Shown piece by piece: positions 52,848-60,538 of a stretch of DNA of 64,000 nucleotides (position 1 is the first letter of the stretch; each line of letters opens with the position of its first letter). A program made the position numbers and the translations under genes. The notes beneath the pieces are model-generated. The model ran no database searches. It was not told the DNA's origin and saw only the letters and a program-made list of their open reading frames with translations. Origin of the DNA: Cellulomonas telluris (GTDB taxonomy: Bacteria; Actinomycetota; Actinomycetes; Actinomycetales; Cellulomonadaceae); assembly GCF_004886325.1 (NCBI RefSeq), contig NZ_QXFN01000003.1, positions 558,001-622,000 on the forward strand, given 5' to 3'.

Positions 52848-54404
52848 TCAGGCGACGATCGACCGCGTCACGGCGAGCTGCTCGGTCAGCACGGAGCTGA
52901 TCACGTCCTGGGTGCCGTTGATCCGCTCGACGACCTCGCGGATGTGGGCGAGCGCGGACACGGCCGTCGCCGCCTGCCGCTGCACCTCCGCGACCTTCTC
53001 GCCGACCTCCGTCGTGGCGCGCGCCGTCTCGTTGGCGAGCTCCTTCACCTCGTGCGCGACGACCGCGAAGCCCCGTCCCGCCGCGCCCGCCCGGGCGGCC
53101 TCGATCGTCGCGTTGAGCGCGAGCAGGTGGGTCTGCGCGGCGATGGTCCCGATGGTCTGCACCACCTGGCCGATCTCCTCACTGGACCGCCCGAGGCCCG
53201 CGACGTCGCGGTCGGCCGTGACGACGAGGTCCTGCCCCTCCGCCGCGACCGACGTCGCCGACAGGACGTTCCGCTCGACCTCCTCGATGGACGTGAGGAG
53301 CTCGTGCCGGGCGGTCCGGAGGCGGTCGGCGGCGGTGAAGCGCGCGAGCGCCTGCGCGACGAGGTAGGCGGTGTCCTGCAGCGCGCGTCGCCGTCCGGCG
53401 GTGAGCTCGAGCCGCTCGAGGACGAAGAAGTCCATGGTCCCGACGACGCGTCCGTCGACGACGATGGGCAGGCACACCCCCGACTGCACGCCGGCGGCGC
53501 GGGCGGCGGGGGCGCGGACGCAGTCCGTGACCTCGGCGAGGTCCGGGACGAACACGAGCTCCCGGGCGCGCCACGCGCGTCCGGCCAGTCCGACGCCCTC
53601 GGCGAAGGTCGACCGGTGCGTCACGGCGCGGAACTCCTCGCCGGCGTCGCCGGACTCCTGCACGAAGCGGAGCACCTGGTGCGCCTCGTCGACGGCCCAG
53701 TACGAGGCGTACGCCCACCCGAAGCCGGTGCGGATCGTGTCGAGCGCCCGGGTCAGCGCGTCCTGCACGCTCGTCCCCGAGGTGACGGCGTGCAGGACGG
53801 CGGTGCTCGCCGCGGTCTCGCGTGCCGCCTCCGACTGGCGAGCGGCCACGACCAGCCGCTCGAGCGCCTGCGACGTCACCGTCCCGACCGCCTCGAGGGC
53901 CGCGCGCCGTTCGGGGGAGAGGTCGAGGACCTCCGAGGTGAAGAAGTCCATCGTGCCGATGACGTCGCCCTCGACGAGCAGCGGCACGCACACGCCGGCC
54001 CGGATCCCGACGCGCCGGGCGGCGGGCGCCCGGACGCAGTCCTGCAGCTCGCCCAGGTCGGGCACCGCGACCAGCGCCCGGCTGCGCCACGCCCGCCCGG
54101 CGAGGCCGACGCCCTCGGCGAAGGTCGCCTCCCGCGTGATCCGCCGGAAGTCCTCGCCGGCGTCGCCGGACTCGGCGACGAACCGGAGCACGCCCGCGAC
54201 CGCGTCGACGCTCCAGGCCGAGGCGTACGCCCACCCGAGCTGCTCGCGCACGACGGCGACGGCTGCACCCAGGGCTGCGCGCACGTCCCCGACGTCCTCG
54301 AGGGCGCGTACGAGCCGGGTGACGGCGTGCACGTCGGCGCGTGCCGCCGCGGACTCGGCGGTGAGGCGGGCGATGTCGGACCGCAGTGCGGCGGAGCGGA
54401 GCAT
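52848..54404 (-). CDS. Soluble chemoreceptor with two tandem GAF domains
   Basis: 518 aa with no membrane segment. GAF1 (about 40-190) and GAF2 (about 205-355) are near-copies. Both contain AYAS-W-VD, ESGDAGE-F, TFAEGVGLAGRAWR, DCVRAPAAR, GVC-P and GTMDFF, with the DCVRAP cysteine conserved in each. The C-terminal methyl-accepting signalling domain (about 365-518) has LLALNATIEAARAGAAGRGF, the hairpin tip that contacts CheA/CheW. There the usual Glu after AARAG is Ala and QTN is QTH. It would be a cytoplasmic redox- or ligand-sensing input to chemotaxis. ATG 54404 follows GAGGAA. A CelR/CebR-like operator lies 43 bp upstream. Confidence 0.88.
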   Translation of the reverse strand: MLRSAALRSDIARLTAESAAARADVHAVTRLVRALEDVGDVRAALGAAVAVVREQLGWAYASAWSVDAVAGVLRFVAESGDAGEDFRRITREATFAEGVGLAGRAWRSRALVAVPDLGELQDCVRAPAARRVGIRAGVCVPLLVEGDVIGTMDFFTSEVLDLSPERRAALEAVGTVTSQALERLVVAARQSEAARETAASTAVLHAVTSGTSVQDALTRALDTIRTGFGWAYASYWAVDEAHQVLRFVQESGDAGEEFRAVTHRSTFAEGVGLAGRAWRARELVFVPDLAEVTDCVRAPAARAAGVQSGVCLPIVVDGRVVGTMDFFVLERLELTAGRRRALQDTAYLVAQALARFTAADRLRTARHELLTSIEEVERNVLSATSVAAEGQDLVVTADRDVAGLGRSSEEIGQVVQTIGTIAAQTHLLALNATIEAARAGAAGRGFAVVAHEVKELANETARATTEVGEKVAEVQRQAATAVSALAHIREVVERINGTQDVISSVLTEQLAVTRSIVA

Positions 54405-54447
54405 GGCGGGGTTCCTCGTGGCGGTCGTCGCCGGTTCGTGGCCGGCG

Positions 54448-54461
54448 TGGGAGCGCTCCCG
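54448..54461. promoter_or_regulatory. CelR/CebR-like operator upstream of chemoreceptor
   Basis: TGGGAGCGCTCCCG matches 13 of 14 bases of TGGGAGCGCTCCCA, the palindrome reported for the LacI-family cellulose/cellobiose regulators CelR (Thermobifida) and CebR (Streptomyces). It lies 43 bp before the chemoreceptor ATG, around the expected promoter. Confidence 0.7.
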
Positions 54462-54585
54462 ACGAGGAGCCGCGACGTGCCCCCGCGGCCTCCCTGGACG
54501 CGACCGCCGGTCGGCGGTGCGCTGCCCAGCATCGGCCGGGCCGCCGCGCGGCGCCCGGTGAGGTCGGAGCCGACGAGCACGATCA

Positions 54586-54624
54586 TCCGTCCGGCCGAGC
54601 AGCAGCACGGGCGTACCGGACGGA
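54586..54624 (-). terminator. Possible terminator of Rv3235-family operon
   Basis: 9-bp stem TCCGTCCGG/CCGGACGGA with a 21-nt loop, about 90 nt beyond the stop at 54717. The long loop weakens the case. Confidence 0.3.
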
Positions 54625-54716
54625 CCGGCGGGGAACGCCGGACCCGGACGGGTGGCACCGTCACCGGTGTCGTAGCCGCGCACGACAGCGACAGCGACAG
54701 CGGAGGCGGGCCGGCA

Positions 54717-55376
54717 TCAGCCGATCTCGAGCGTGGTCGCCCGCCACGTGCCCCGGTGCGCCTCGAGCCGGAGCGCGACCGCGCGCACCCGGGCGCCGTC
54801 GTCGACGACGAGGCACGCCTCGGCCGTCCGGTCGTCGATCGTGCACACACGCACCCGGCGCACCTGCGGCCGGCGTGCCGAGGTGGGACGGGCTGCCGCC
54901 CGCGTCAGGGTCGCGCGCTCCTGGACCGCGAGCAGGACGCCGGGCGTGAGCCACCGCGCCAGCTGGCCGGCGGGCCGCCGCCCGAGGACCACCTCGACGC
55001 AGGCCAGGCCGACGCCGTGGGCGAACCGTGCCGCGTCCACGGCGGGTGCGGGCCCCGGCCCGTCGTCGGCCGTCTCCACGAGCAGCGCACGGTCGCTCGC
55101 CACCAGCCGCAGGCGCTCCCCGACGGCCGTCGGCGGGGACAGCGGCCGCTCGGCGCGGGGACGGGCGGGGGCCGGCAGCGCGGGGACGAGGCGCAGCCGC
55201 GGGGCGGGCCGCCGTTCCGGGCGTCCGTGGCCCGCCGCGCTGCTGCCGTGGAGCGCACGAGCGTCCGGGGCAGCGGTGGCGGAACCGCGTGGCCGCGCCG
55301 GCGGGGCCAGCGCGCGCAGCGCCGCCTCCAGCACGGTCGCGTCGGCCGAGTCCTCCAGCAGCGTGGTCATGGTCAT
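54717..55376 (-). CDS. Rv3235 family protein
   Basis: 219 aa from ATG 55376, overlapping the LysM gene stop (ATGA). The first 110 residues are disordered and Ala/Pro/Arg-rich. The C-terminal domain (about 115-219) has FAHGVGLACVEVVLGRRPAG, QLARWLTPGVL, VRRVRVCTIDDRTAEACLVV and VRAVALRLEAHRGTWRATTLEI. This alpha/beta fold is found across Actinobacteria next to secA. No function is established. Co-transcribed with the LysM protein. Confidence 0.86.
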   Translation of the reverse strand: MTMTTLLEDSADATVLEAALRALAPPARPRGSATAAPDARALHGSSAAGHGRPERRPAPRLRLVPALPAPARPRAERPLSPPTAVGERLRLVASDRALLVETADDGPGPAPAVDAARFAHGVGLACVEVVLGRRPAGQLARWLTPGVLLAVQERATLTRAAARPTSARRPQVRRVRVCTIDDRTAEACLVVDDGARVRAVALRLEAHRGTWRATTLEIG

Positions 55377-56326
55377 CGGGTGCTCCCGTCGAGGTCGGCA
55401 GGCACGACGAGCACCTGACCGGGGCGGATGTGGTCGGGGTCGGGCCCCACGGCTGCGGCGTTGGCCGCGTACCAGGCCGGCCAGGCCGCGGCGACGGCCG
55501 CGTCGGGCGCGTCCGGACCCAGGTGCCGTGCGGCGATCGCCCAGAGCGTGTCCCCGTCCTGGACGACGACGGTCCCGGGCGCCGGTGCGTGCGCGAGGTC
55601 GGTCGCAGCGGAGGCCGGGGGTGGCGACGTCGGCACGTCCGTGGTGGGCACGGGGTCCGCCGGCGCGGGGACGACCGTGCCGGGGTCGGGGGGCGACGGC
55701 GGGTCCGTCGCTCCTGACGTCGTGCCGGCCGGCCGGGGAGCGACTGCCTCCGGGGACGGCGTGTCGGCGTCGGCCGGCGCGGGGACCACCGTGTCCGTCA
55801 CCGCTTCCGGGGAGGGCTCGGGCGGCGCGGGCGAGGAGGCGGGGGCGGGCGCGGCGACGTCGAGCGCGGGGGCCGTCGGCGCCGGCGTCCCGGCGGTGGG
55901 CGCCCAGCCGAGGTCGAGCACCTCGGCCGGAGGCGGCGGGAGGGGGGCGGCGTGGGCGCCCGTGGCCGCGCCGGCCCCGACGGCGGCGGCCACGGCCAGC
56001 GTCAGCCCGCGGCGCACGAGTGCGGGCGCCCAGCGTCGCACCGCGTCCTCGCCGCGGACCCAGGCCCGGCCGCCGGCGCGGGCGACGAGGCAGGTCGCGG
56101 CGAGCGCCGCGGAGACCGCCACCCAGGCCGCGGCCAGGGCCCCGACGACCAGGACCGCCGCACCCACCACGGCGTCCGGCCGCCACGGACCGGACGGTGC
56201 GAGGACCTGGGACGCGTGCAGCGCGAGGACGAGCGCGGCGACCGCGGCCAGGGCGCTGCCGACCAGGAGCAGGACCGCCGCGCCGACGGTGCGCGCCGGT
56301 GCCGAGGTGGTGCGGGGAAGGGTCAC
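55373..56326 (-). CDS. LysM-domain membrane protein
   Basis: 317 aa from GTG 56326 (GAGGA upstream). Three hydrophobic segments (about 14-36, 52-78 and 108-127) precede a long Pro/Ala/Thr-rich extracellular stalk (about 130-250). The C-terminal LysM (about 252-310) has VVVQDGDTLWAIAARHLGP and PDHIRPGQVLVVP. LysM binds GlcNAc-containing glycans such as peptidoglycan, so this probably tethers the membrane to the wall. Its promoter region contains an AT-rich direct repeat. Confidence 0.87.
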   Translation of the reverse strand: MTLPRTTSAPARTVGAAVLLLVGSALAAVAALVLALHASQVLAPSGPWRPDAVVGAAVLVVGALAAAWVAVSAALAATCLVARAGGRAWVRGEDAVRRWAPALVRRGLTLAVAAAVGAGAATGAHAAPLPPPPAEVLDLGWAPTAGTPAPTAPALDVAAPAPASSPAPPEPSPEAVTDTVVPAPADADTPSPEAVAPRPAGTTSGATDPPSPPDPGTVVPAPADPVPTTDVPTSPPPASAATDLAHAPAPGTVVVQDGDTLWAIAARHLGPDAPDAAVAAAWPAWYAANAAAVGPDPDHIRPGQVLVVPADLDGSTR

Positions 56327-56348
56327 GTCCGGTCCTCACGATCGTGCA

Positions 56349-56366
56349 GTTTGATGTCGTTTGATG
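56349..56366. promoter_or_regulatory. AT-rich 10-bp-period direct repeat in divergent promoter region
   Basis: GTTTGATG, TC, GTTTGATG: two identical 8-mers one helical turn apart, the most AT-rich spot in this neighbourhood. It lies between the LysM gene (-) and the 174-aa gene (+). Operator role inferred. Confidence 0.45.
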
Positions 56367-56473
56367 CAGGAAGGGTGCCGTAGACAGGCACGGCGGCGCC
56401 AGGTCTGTCCACAGATGTCCGATCCGTGGTGCGGCGGTGCTCCTCCGTGCGCGGCTCGCTACGGTCCCGTCCC

Positions 56474-56998
56474 ATGCGGTGGGAGCGGCTGTTCGCCGAC
56501 CTCGAGGGGCAGCTCGCGGCCGGCGCCGCCGCCCAGGGCCGGTGGGACGTCGCCGACCTCGTCCGGGCGGAGCGTGCCGGCGTGCGGCTCGTCGACCGCG
56601 TGCGGGCCGCCGCCGGCACGACGGTGCGCCTCACGCTGGCCGACGCGGGCGAGCCGGTGGAGGGCGAGCTGCTCGAGGTCGGCACCGACTGGGTGCTGGT
56701 GGCCCTGTCCGAGCGGCGCCGGGCGCTCGTCCCGCTGTCCGCCGTCGACGCGCTCGCGGCCGTGCCGGCGGCCGTCGCGCCGCCGGCCGGTCCCGTGGAG
56801 CGGGCGCTCGGCCTCGGTCACGCCCTGCGCGCCCTCGCCCGCGACCGTGCCACGGTGCGGGTGCGCACCCGTGGGGGTGTCGTCAGCGGGCGCGTCGAGC
56901 GCGTGGGCGCCGACCACGTGGACCTGACCCCGCAGCACGGTGCCGCACGCGCCACGACGGTGCCGTTCTCGGCCGTGTGCGCGGTGGTGTCCGCATGA
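56474..56998 (+). CDS. Hypothetical protein with two Sm/SH3-like beta-barrel segments
   Basis: 174 aa. ATG 56474 follows TACGGT by 8 nt. The N-terminal helix WERLFADLEGQLAA and EVADLVRAER-like WDVADLVRAERA segment is conserved in actinobacterial homologues near secA. Two beta-rich stretches follow (VRLTLADAGEPVEGELLEVG ... ALVPLSAVDAL, and VRVRTRGGVVSGRVERVGAD), each about 45 aa and apparently related. No catalytic motif; function unknown. Convergent with the small HTH gene. Confidence 0.75.
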   Translation: MRWERLFADLEGQLAAGAAAQGRWDVADLVRAERAGVRLVDRVRAAAGTTVRLTLADAGEPVEGELLEVGTDWVLVALSERRRALVPLSAVDALAAVPAAVAPPAGPVERALGLGHALRALARDRATVRVRTRGGVVSGRVERVGADHVDLTPQHGAARATTVPFSAVCAVVSA

Positions 56999-57035
56999 CC
57001 GGGACGCCGGCACCGGGGCGGGCAGGCCGCGGGCC

Positions 57036-57263
57036 TCAGCGCGAGGCGTCCCCCGTGGCCGCCTGGTGCGAGTTGCGGGCTCTGGTCTCGGCGTACATCC
57101 GCTCGATGTACTTCTCGAGCTCGCTCGCCTCGACGCGCCACTGCAGCCGGCCGCCGATCTGGATGGCCGGGAGGTCGCCGGACCGCACGAGCGCGTACGC
57201 CTGCGGGGCCGAGATGTTGAGGATCTCGGACACGTCGGCGAGCGTCAGGAAGCGCGGGGCCAT
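57036..57263 (-). CDS. Small helix-turn-helix (excisionase/BldC-type) DNA-binding protein
   Basis: 75 aa. The HTH_17 domain covers about residues 5-55: FLTLADVSEILNISAPQAYA, then LVRSGDLPAIQIGGRLQWRV, and a C-terminal helix ELEKYIERMYAETR. This is the MerR/BldC/excisionase winged-helix fold reduced to the DNA-binding core. With no phage or integrase nearby it is more likely a chromosomal regulator than a true excisionase. ATG 57263 follows CACACT by 6 nt. Confidence 0.88.
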   Translation of the reverse strand: MAPRFLTLADVSEILNISAPQAYALVRSGDLPAIQIGGRLQWRVEASELEKYIERMYAETRARNSHQAATGDASR

Positions 57264-57269
57264 GTCGGC

Positions 57270-57275
57270 AGTGTG
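57270..57275 (-). promoter_or_regulatory. -10-like hexamer for leaderless HTH mRNA
   Basis: CACACT on the minus strand, 6 nt before ATG 57263. Confidence 0.35.
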
Positions 57276-57450
57276 GCACGCAGCGGTCCGTCCGCCGCGT
57301 CGTCCACAGGCGGCCGCCGCGCACCCGCACGGGCCTCCCGCGGTCGGCCACACTCGCCCTGCGCAGCGGCCGGCCGCCCGCGTCTGACGCCGCGTTCGAC
57401 ACCCCCCGCCCGCGCCCTGCGCGCTCCCCCCGACGACGTGGAGGACCCCG

Positions 57451-58131
57451 ATGGAGACCCCCGTGCTGGACCTGCCCGCGCCCGTGGCGGCGCGCCTGCG
57501 CCGTCCGGGCTGGCGCGACCCCCGGCTCCTCGTCGGCGTCGTGCTCGTCGCGGCGTCGGTGGCGCTGGGCAGCTGGGCGGTCGGCGCCGCGCAGCGGACC
57601 GTCCCGGTCTGGGTGGCGCGCGACGTGCTCGCCCCGGGCGACACGCTGCGGGCCTCCGACCTCGTGGTCGCCGACGTCCGCCTCGGCGTCGCCGGCGACG
57701 ACTACCTGCGCGCCGACGGCGACCTCCCGCAGGACCGGGTGGTGCTGCGGACCGTCGGGGCCGGCGAGCTCGTCCCGGCCGGGGCCGTCGGGTCCGCCGA
57801 CGCGCTCGACGTCCGCCCGGTGGCCGTCCCGCTCGAGGGTCCGCCCTCGCGTGACCTGGTCGCGGGCGCGGCCGTGGACGTCTGGTGGACGCCGGCGGAG
57901 GCGGACGCGCCGGCAGCGGCGCAGGACCAGGGCGCGGCGACGCCGGAGCCCCGTCAGCTGGCCTCGGCCCTGACGGTCGCGGAGGTCAGCGCACCGGACG
58001 GCGGGTTCGGACCCGGTGGTGGTCGGACGGTGCACGTGCTCGTCCCGGTGGACGAGCTGCCCGGCGTGCTCGGCGCGCTGGCCGGCGACGGCGTGGTCGA
58101 CCTCGTCCCGGTGCCGGGCAGCGGGGGCTGA
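57451..58131 (+). CDS. SAF-domain (CpaB-like) membrane protein
   Basis: 226 aa. ATG 57451 follows GGAGG. A basic N-terminus and one membrane span (about 25-47) precede a SAF domain (about 52-120: PVWVARDVLAPGDTLRASDL) and a second beta domain ending in a VHVLVPVDELPGVLGALAGD segment. CpaB/RcpC proteins sit at the outer side in Flp/Tad pilus systems. A CpaE-like ATPase follows 1 nt later, but no other pilus gene is present here. Confidence 0.83.
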   Translation: METPVLDLPAPVAARLRRPGWRDPRLLVGVVLVAASVALGSWAVGAAQRTVPVWVARDVLAPGDTLRASDLVVADVRLGVAGDDYLRADGDLPQDRVVLRTVGAGELVPAGAVGSADALDVRPVAVPLEGPPSRDLVAGAAVDVWWTPAEADAPAAAQDQGAATPEPRQLASALTVAEVSAPDGGFGPGGGRTVHVLVPVDELPGVLGALAGDGVVDLVPVPGSGG

Positions 58132-58132
58132 C

Positions 58133-59365
58133 GTGGGCGTCGGGGTGCTGTGCGCGGTGCAGGGCGCCGCCGAGTCGGCCATCGTGCAGGCCGTGGAGGG
58201 CTCGGGCGGACGGCTGTCCGTCACACGCCGGTGCGCGGACCTCACCGAGCTCCTGGCCGCGGCGGAGGCCGGCCTGGGCGGCGTCGCCGTGGTGTCCGCC
58301 GACCTGGACCGCCTCGACCGTGAGGCCGTCGCGGAGCTGCACCGCTGCGGCGTGCGCGTGGTCGCCCTCGGCGACCCGACCCGGCCCTGGCTCGCCGAGC
58401 GGCTGACCGCGCACGGGGCCGACGTCGTCGTGGAGGTGCCGGCCGACGCCGACGCGGTGGTGCGCGAGGCGCTCGGCGTGCTCGCCGGTGCGGCCCCGGC
58501 CCGCCCCGCCCCGGAGGCCGGGCGCGAGCCCGTCCTGCGTCGCGGTGCGACCGTCGCGGTGTGGGGCCCGACCGGCGCCCCCGGCCGGACCTTCCTCGCG
58601 GTCAACCTGGCCGCGGAGCTCGCGGTGCTGGACCACGACGTGCTCCTCGTCGACGCGGACACGTACGGCGGCGTGGTCGCCCAGGTGCTGGGCGTGCTCG
58701 ACGAGTCGCCGGGTCTCGCCGCGGCGGCGCGTGCCGCGGGTCAGGGCACCCTGGACCTGCCGACGCTGGCGCGGCTCGCGCCGGTCGTGCTCCCGCGCCT
58801 GCGTCTGCTCACGGGGCTGTCCCGTGCCGACCGGTGGCCGGAGATCCCGGCGTCGTCGACGGAGGAGGTGCTGCGGGTCGGCCGGGGGGTCGCCGACGTG
58901 ACGGTGGTCGACACGGGGTTCTGCCTCGAGCAGGACGAGGTGCTGAGCTACGACACGCACGCACCCGCCCGCAACGCCGCGACGATCACCGCGCTCGAGC
59001 AGGCCGACCTCGTGGTGGTCGTGGGGGCGGCCGACCCGGTGGGCGTCCAGCGCCTCGTGCGCGCGCTGGGCGAGCTCACGGACGCGGGGCTGGCACCGGA
59101 CCGGATGGTCGTGGTGAACCGGTTGCGGCCGACCGTGGCCGGGGTGCGTCCCGCGGACGCCGTGACCGCGGCCCTGGCGCGGTACGCGGGGGTCCGCGAC
59201 GCCGTCCTCGTCCCCGACGACCGGGCGGCCGTCGACGCCGCGCTGCTCGAGGGGAGGGCGCTGCGGGAGATCGCCCCGGGGTCGCCGGCGCGGCGCAGCG
59301 TGGCCGCGCTGGCCGAGCGCGTGGCGGCGCGCGTCCTGGCGGAGTTGCGCGTGCCCGTCGCGTGA
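58133..59365 (+). CDS. CpaE-like ParA/MinD-superfamily ATPase
   Basis: 410 aa from GTG 58133. A receiver-like N-terminal domain (about 1-120) lacks the phospho-acceptor pattern. A P-loop domain follows (about 135-400) with GPTGAPGRTFLAVNLAAELA (about 145-164). The usual deviant Walker A K-G-G-x-G-K-T is altered, and the P-loop lysine is Arg (PGRT). DADTYGG (about 180-186) is the Walker A' Asp and VVDTGFCLEQ is Walker B-like. Related to CpaE/TadZ, which localise Flp pilus machinery. Immediately downstream of the SAF protein. Confidence 0.85.
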   Translation: MGVGVLCAVQGAAESAIVQAVEGSGGRLSVTRRCADLTELLAAAEAGLGGVAVVSADLDRLDREAVAELHRCGVRVVALGDPTRPWLAERLTAHGADVVVEVPADADAVVREALGVLAGAAPARPAPEAGREPVLRRGATVAVWGPTGAPGRTFLAVNLAAELAVLDHDVLLVDADTYGGVVAQVLGVLDESPGLAAAARAAGQGTLDLPTLARLAPVVLPRLRLLTGLSRADRWPEIPASSTEEVLRVGRGVADVTVVDTGFCLEQDEVLSYDTHAPARNAATITALEQADLVVVVGAADPVGVQRLVRALGELTDAGLAPDRMVVVNRLRPTVAGVRPADAVTAALARYAGVRDAVLVPDDRAAVDAALLEGRALREIAPGSPARRSVAALAERVAARVLAELRVPVA

Positions 59366-59379
59366 CGGCCGCGGGACGG

Positions 59380-59385
59380 CAGACT
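59380..59385 (+). promoter_or_regulatory. -10-like hexamer for leaderless DUF6912 mRNA
   Basis: CAGACT, 6 nt before GTG 59392. Confidence 0.4.
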
Positions 59386-59391
59386 GAGCAC

Positions 59392-59850
59392 GTGCGCGTC
59401 TACCTTCCCGTGACCCTCGACGAGCTCCAGGACTCCACACCGGTGCTCCTCGCACCGCGGCCCGCCCACGCCGTCACCGCGGCGCTGCGCGCGGCCTGGG
59501 CGGACGAGGACGAGGAGGGGTGGGAGTACGCCGCCCAGGCGAGCGCGGCCGACGACAGCCTGGCCCTCGTGGCGGCTCGCACGCAGGCGCCCCGGCTGCG
59601 TGTCGTCGTGGCGGCCGACCTCCCCGACGCGTGCGTCACCGCGGCCGCCGACCCGGCGGTCCCGTCCGCCGTCGAGGTCGTCTGCGGCGTCGGCCTGGAC
59701 CAGGTGGTCAGCGTCCACGTCGACGAGCCCGAGGCGGCCCAGGACGTCGCCGGTGCCGCGGCGGGGGAGGAGGCCGCCCTCGAGCGCCTGGAGGAGCGCG
59801 ACCTCCTCTGGTACGACGTCACGGAGGTCCGGGACATCCCGCGGGCGTGA
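59392..59850 (+). CDS. DUF6912 family protein
   Basis: 152 aa from GTG 59392, starting VRVYLPVTLDELQ, the invariant opening of this actinobacterial family. The body is alpha/beta, with PRPAHAVTAALRAAWADEDE (about 22-41) and SAVEVVCGVGLDQVVSVHVDE (about 97-117). It ends LLWYDVTEVRDIP. No signal peptide, no catalytic motif; function unknown. The start is defined by the CAGACT hexamer. Confidence 0.83.
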   Translation: MRVYLPVTLDELQDSTPVLLAPRPAHAVTAALRAAWADEDEEGWEYAAQASAADDSLALVAARTQAPRLRVVVAADLPDACVTAAADPAVPSAVEVVCGVGLDQVVSVHVDEPEAAQDVAGAAAGEEAALERLEERDLLWYDVTEVRDIPRA

Positions 59851-59896
59851 GGTCGGTCACGAACGGGTGCGAGCCCCGCTCGTCCGGGGCAGCCGG

Positions 59897-59927
59897 TTGG
59901 ACCGAGCCCCTGTCGCTCGGGTAATGT
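59897..59927 (+). promoter_or_regulatory. Candidate promoter for tRNA-Gln
   Basis: TTGGAC (59897-59902), 19 nt, TAATGT (59922-59927). It lies about 115 nt before the mature tRNA-Gln; the spacer is slightly long. Confidence 0.4.
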
Positions 59928-60045
59928 TCACGGCCGGTGCGGCGCCCACGGGCGCGGCGCCACGGAGCTGTGGACGACCCCGACGGGCGGTCCGGCCCCG
60001 ACACCACGTCGGGCTCGGGGATGCATCGGTGCAGGTCACAGCCCT

Positions 60046-60117
60046 TGGGGTATGGTGTAATTGGCAGCACGACTGATTCTGGTTCAGTTAGTCTAGGTTC
60101 GAGTCCTGGTACCCCAG
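60046..60117 (+). tRNA. tRNA-Gln (anticodon CUG)
   Basis: 72 nt. Acceptor stem UGGGGUA/UACCCCA with discriminator G. The anticodon stem ACUGA/UCAGU encloses loop UUCUGGU (anticodon CUG, reading CAG), and the T arm contains GUUCGAGUC. CCA is not encoded. Confidence 0.97.
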
Positions 60118-60189
60118 CGCAGCCCACGGAGTCATCCGTGAGCGGCTCGACATCCGGCGTACGCGTCGGGCCGGACGCCCGGCCGAGTT

Positions 60190-60218
60190 TTCGACTCGGG
60201 CAGGTTCTCCGGTAGAGT
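60190..60218 (+). promoter_or_regulatory. Candidate promoter for tRNA-Glu
   Basis: TTCGAC (60190-60195), 17 nt, TAGAGT (60213-60218). The expected start near 60225 is 30 nt before the tRNA. The -35 lies within a 6-bp hairpin (60183-60199) that may end the tRNA-Gln transcript. Confidence 0.5.
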
Positions 60219-60254
60219 GTCCAACAGGCACACGGCCTCCGGGTCGTGAGCGAG

Positions 60255-60327
60255 GCCCCCGTTGTGTAGCGGCCTAGCACGCCGCCCTCTCACGGCGGTA
60301 GCGCCGGTTCGAATCCGGTCGGGGGTA
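60255..60327 (+). tRNA. tRNA-Glu (anticodon CUC)
   Basis: 73 nt. Acceptor GCCCCCG/CGGGGGU with a terminal G-U pair, discriminator A. The anticodon stem CCGCC/GGCGG encloses loop CUCUCAC (anticodon CUC, reading GAG), and the T arm contains GGUUCGAAUCC. CCA is not encoded. Confidence 0.97.
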
Positions 60328-60332
60328 CGTCT

Positions 60333-60364
60333 GAGGCCCGGTCACCATCTGGTGGCCGGGCCTC
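60333..60364 (+). terminator. Terminator after tRNA-Glu
   Basis: A near-perfect hairpin: GAGGCCCGG/CCGGGCCTC plus an inner CACCA/TGGTG and a 2-nt loop, starting 6 nt after the tRNA. Confidence 0.85.
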
Positions 60365-60538
60365 TGCCGTTTCCGCAGATGGTCGCCTGGTGACGTCGAC
60401 GGGCTCGCCCGGTCGGCGTCGCCCGGACCGAGCCGACCGCGCGTTCCCGCCGCCGGCCCAGCACCTGCGTCGCACGGCGGCACCCGGCGCACGCACCGCG
60501 ACAGCGCCGCGCGCACCGCGACGACCCGCGGACGCGCC

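Larger units (their letters stand above)
54405..54716. other. 312-bp gap between chemoreceptor and Rv3235-family gene
   Basis: No gene is supported. It holds the CelR/CebR-like palindrome at 54448-54461 (next feature) and a 9-bp inverted repeat at 54586-54624 that may end the upstream operon. The chemoreceptor frame stays open upstream of its ATG here, but the residues look like non-coding translation. Confidence 0.6.

Noticed and set aside
57036-57263. Phage excisionase / integrated element
   Set aside because: The HTH matches the excisionase fold, but there is no integrase, no att-like repeat and no phage gene around it; base composition is unchanged.
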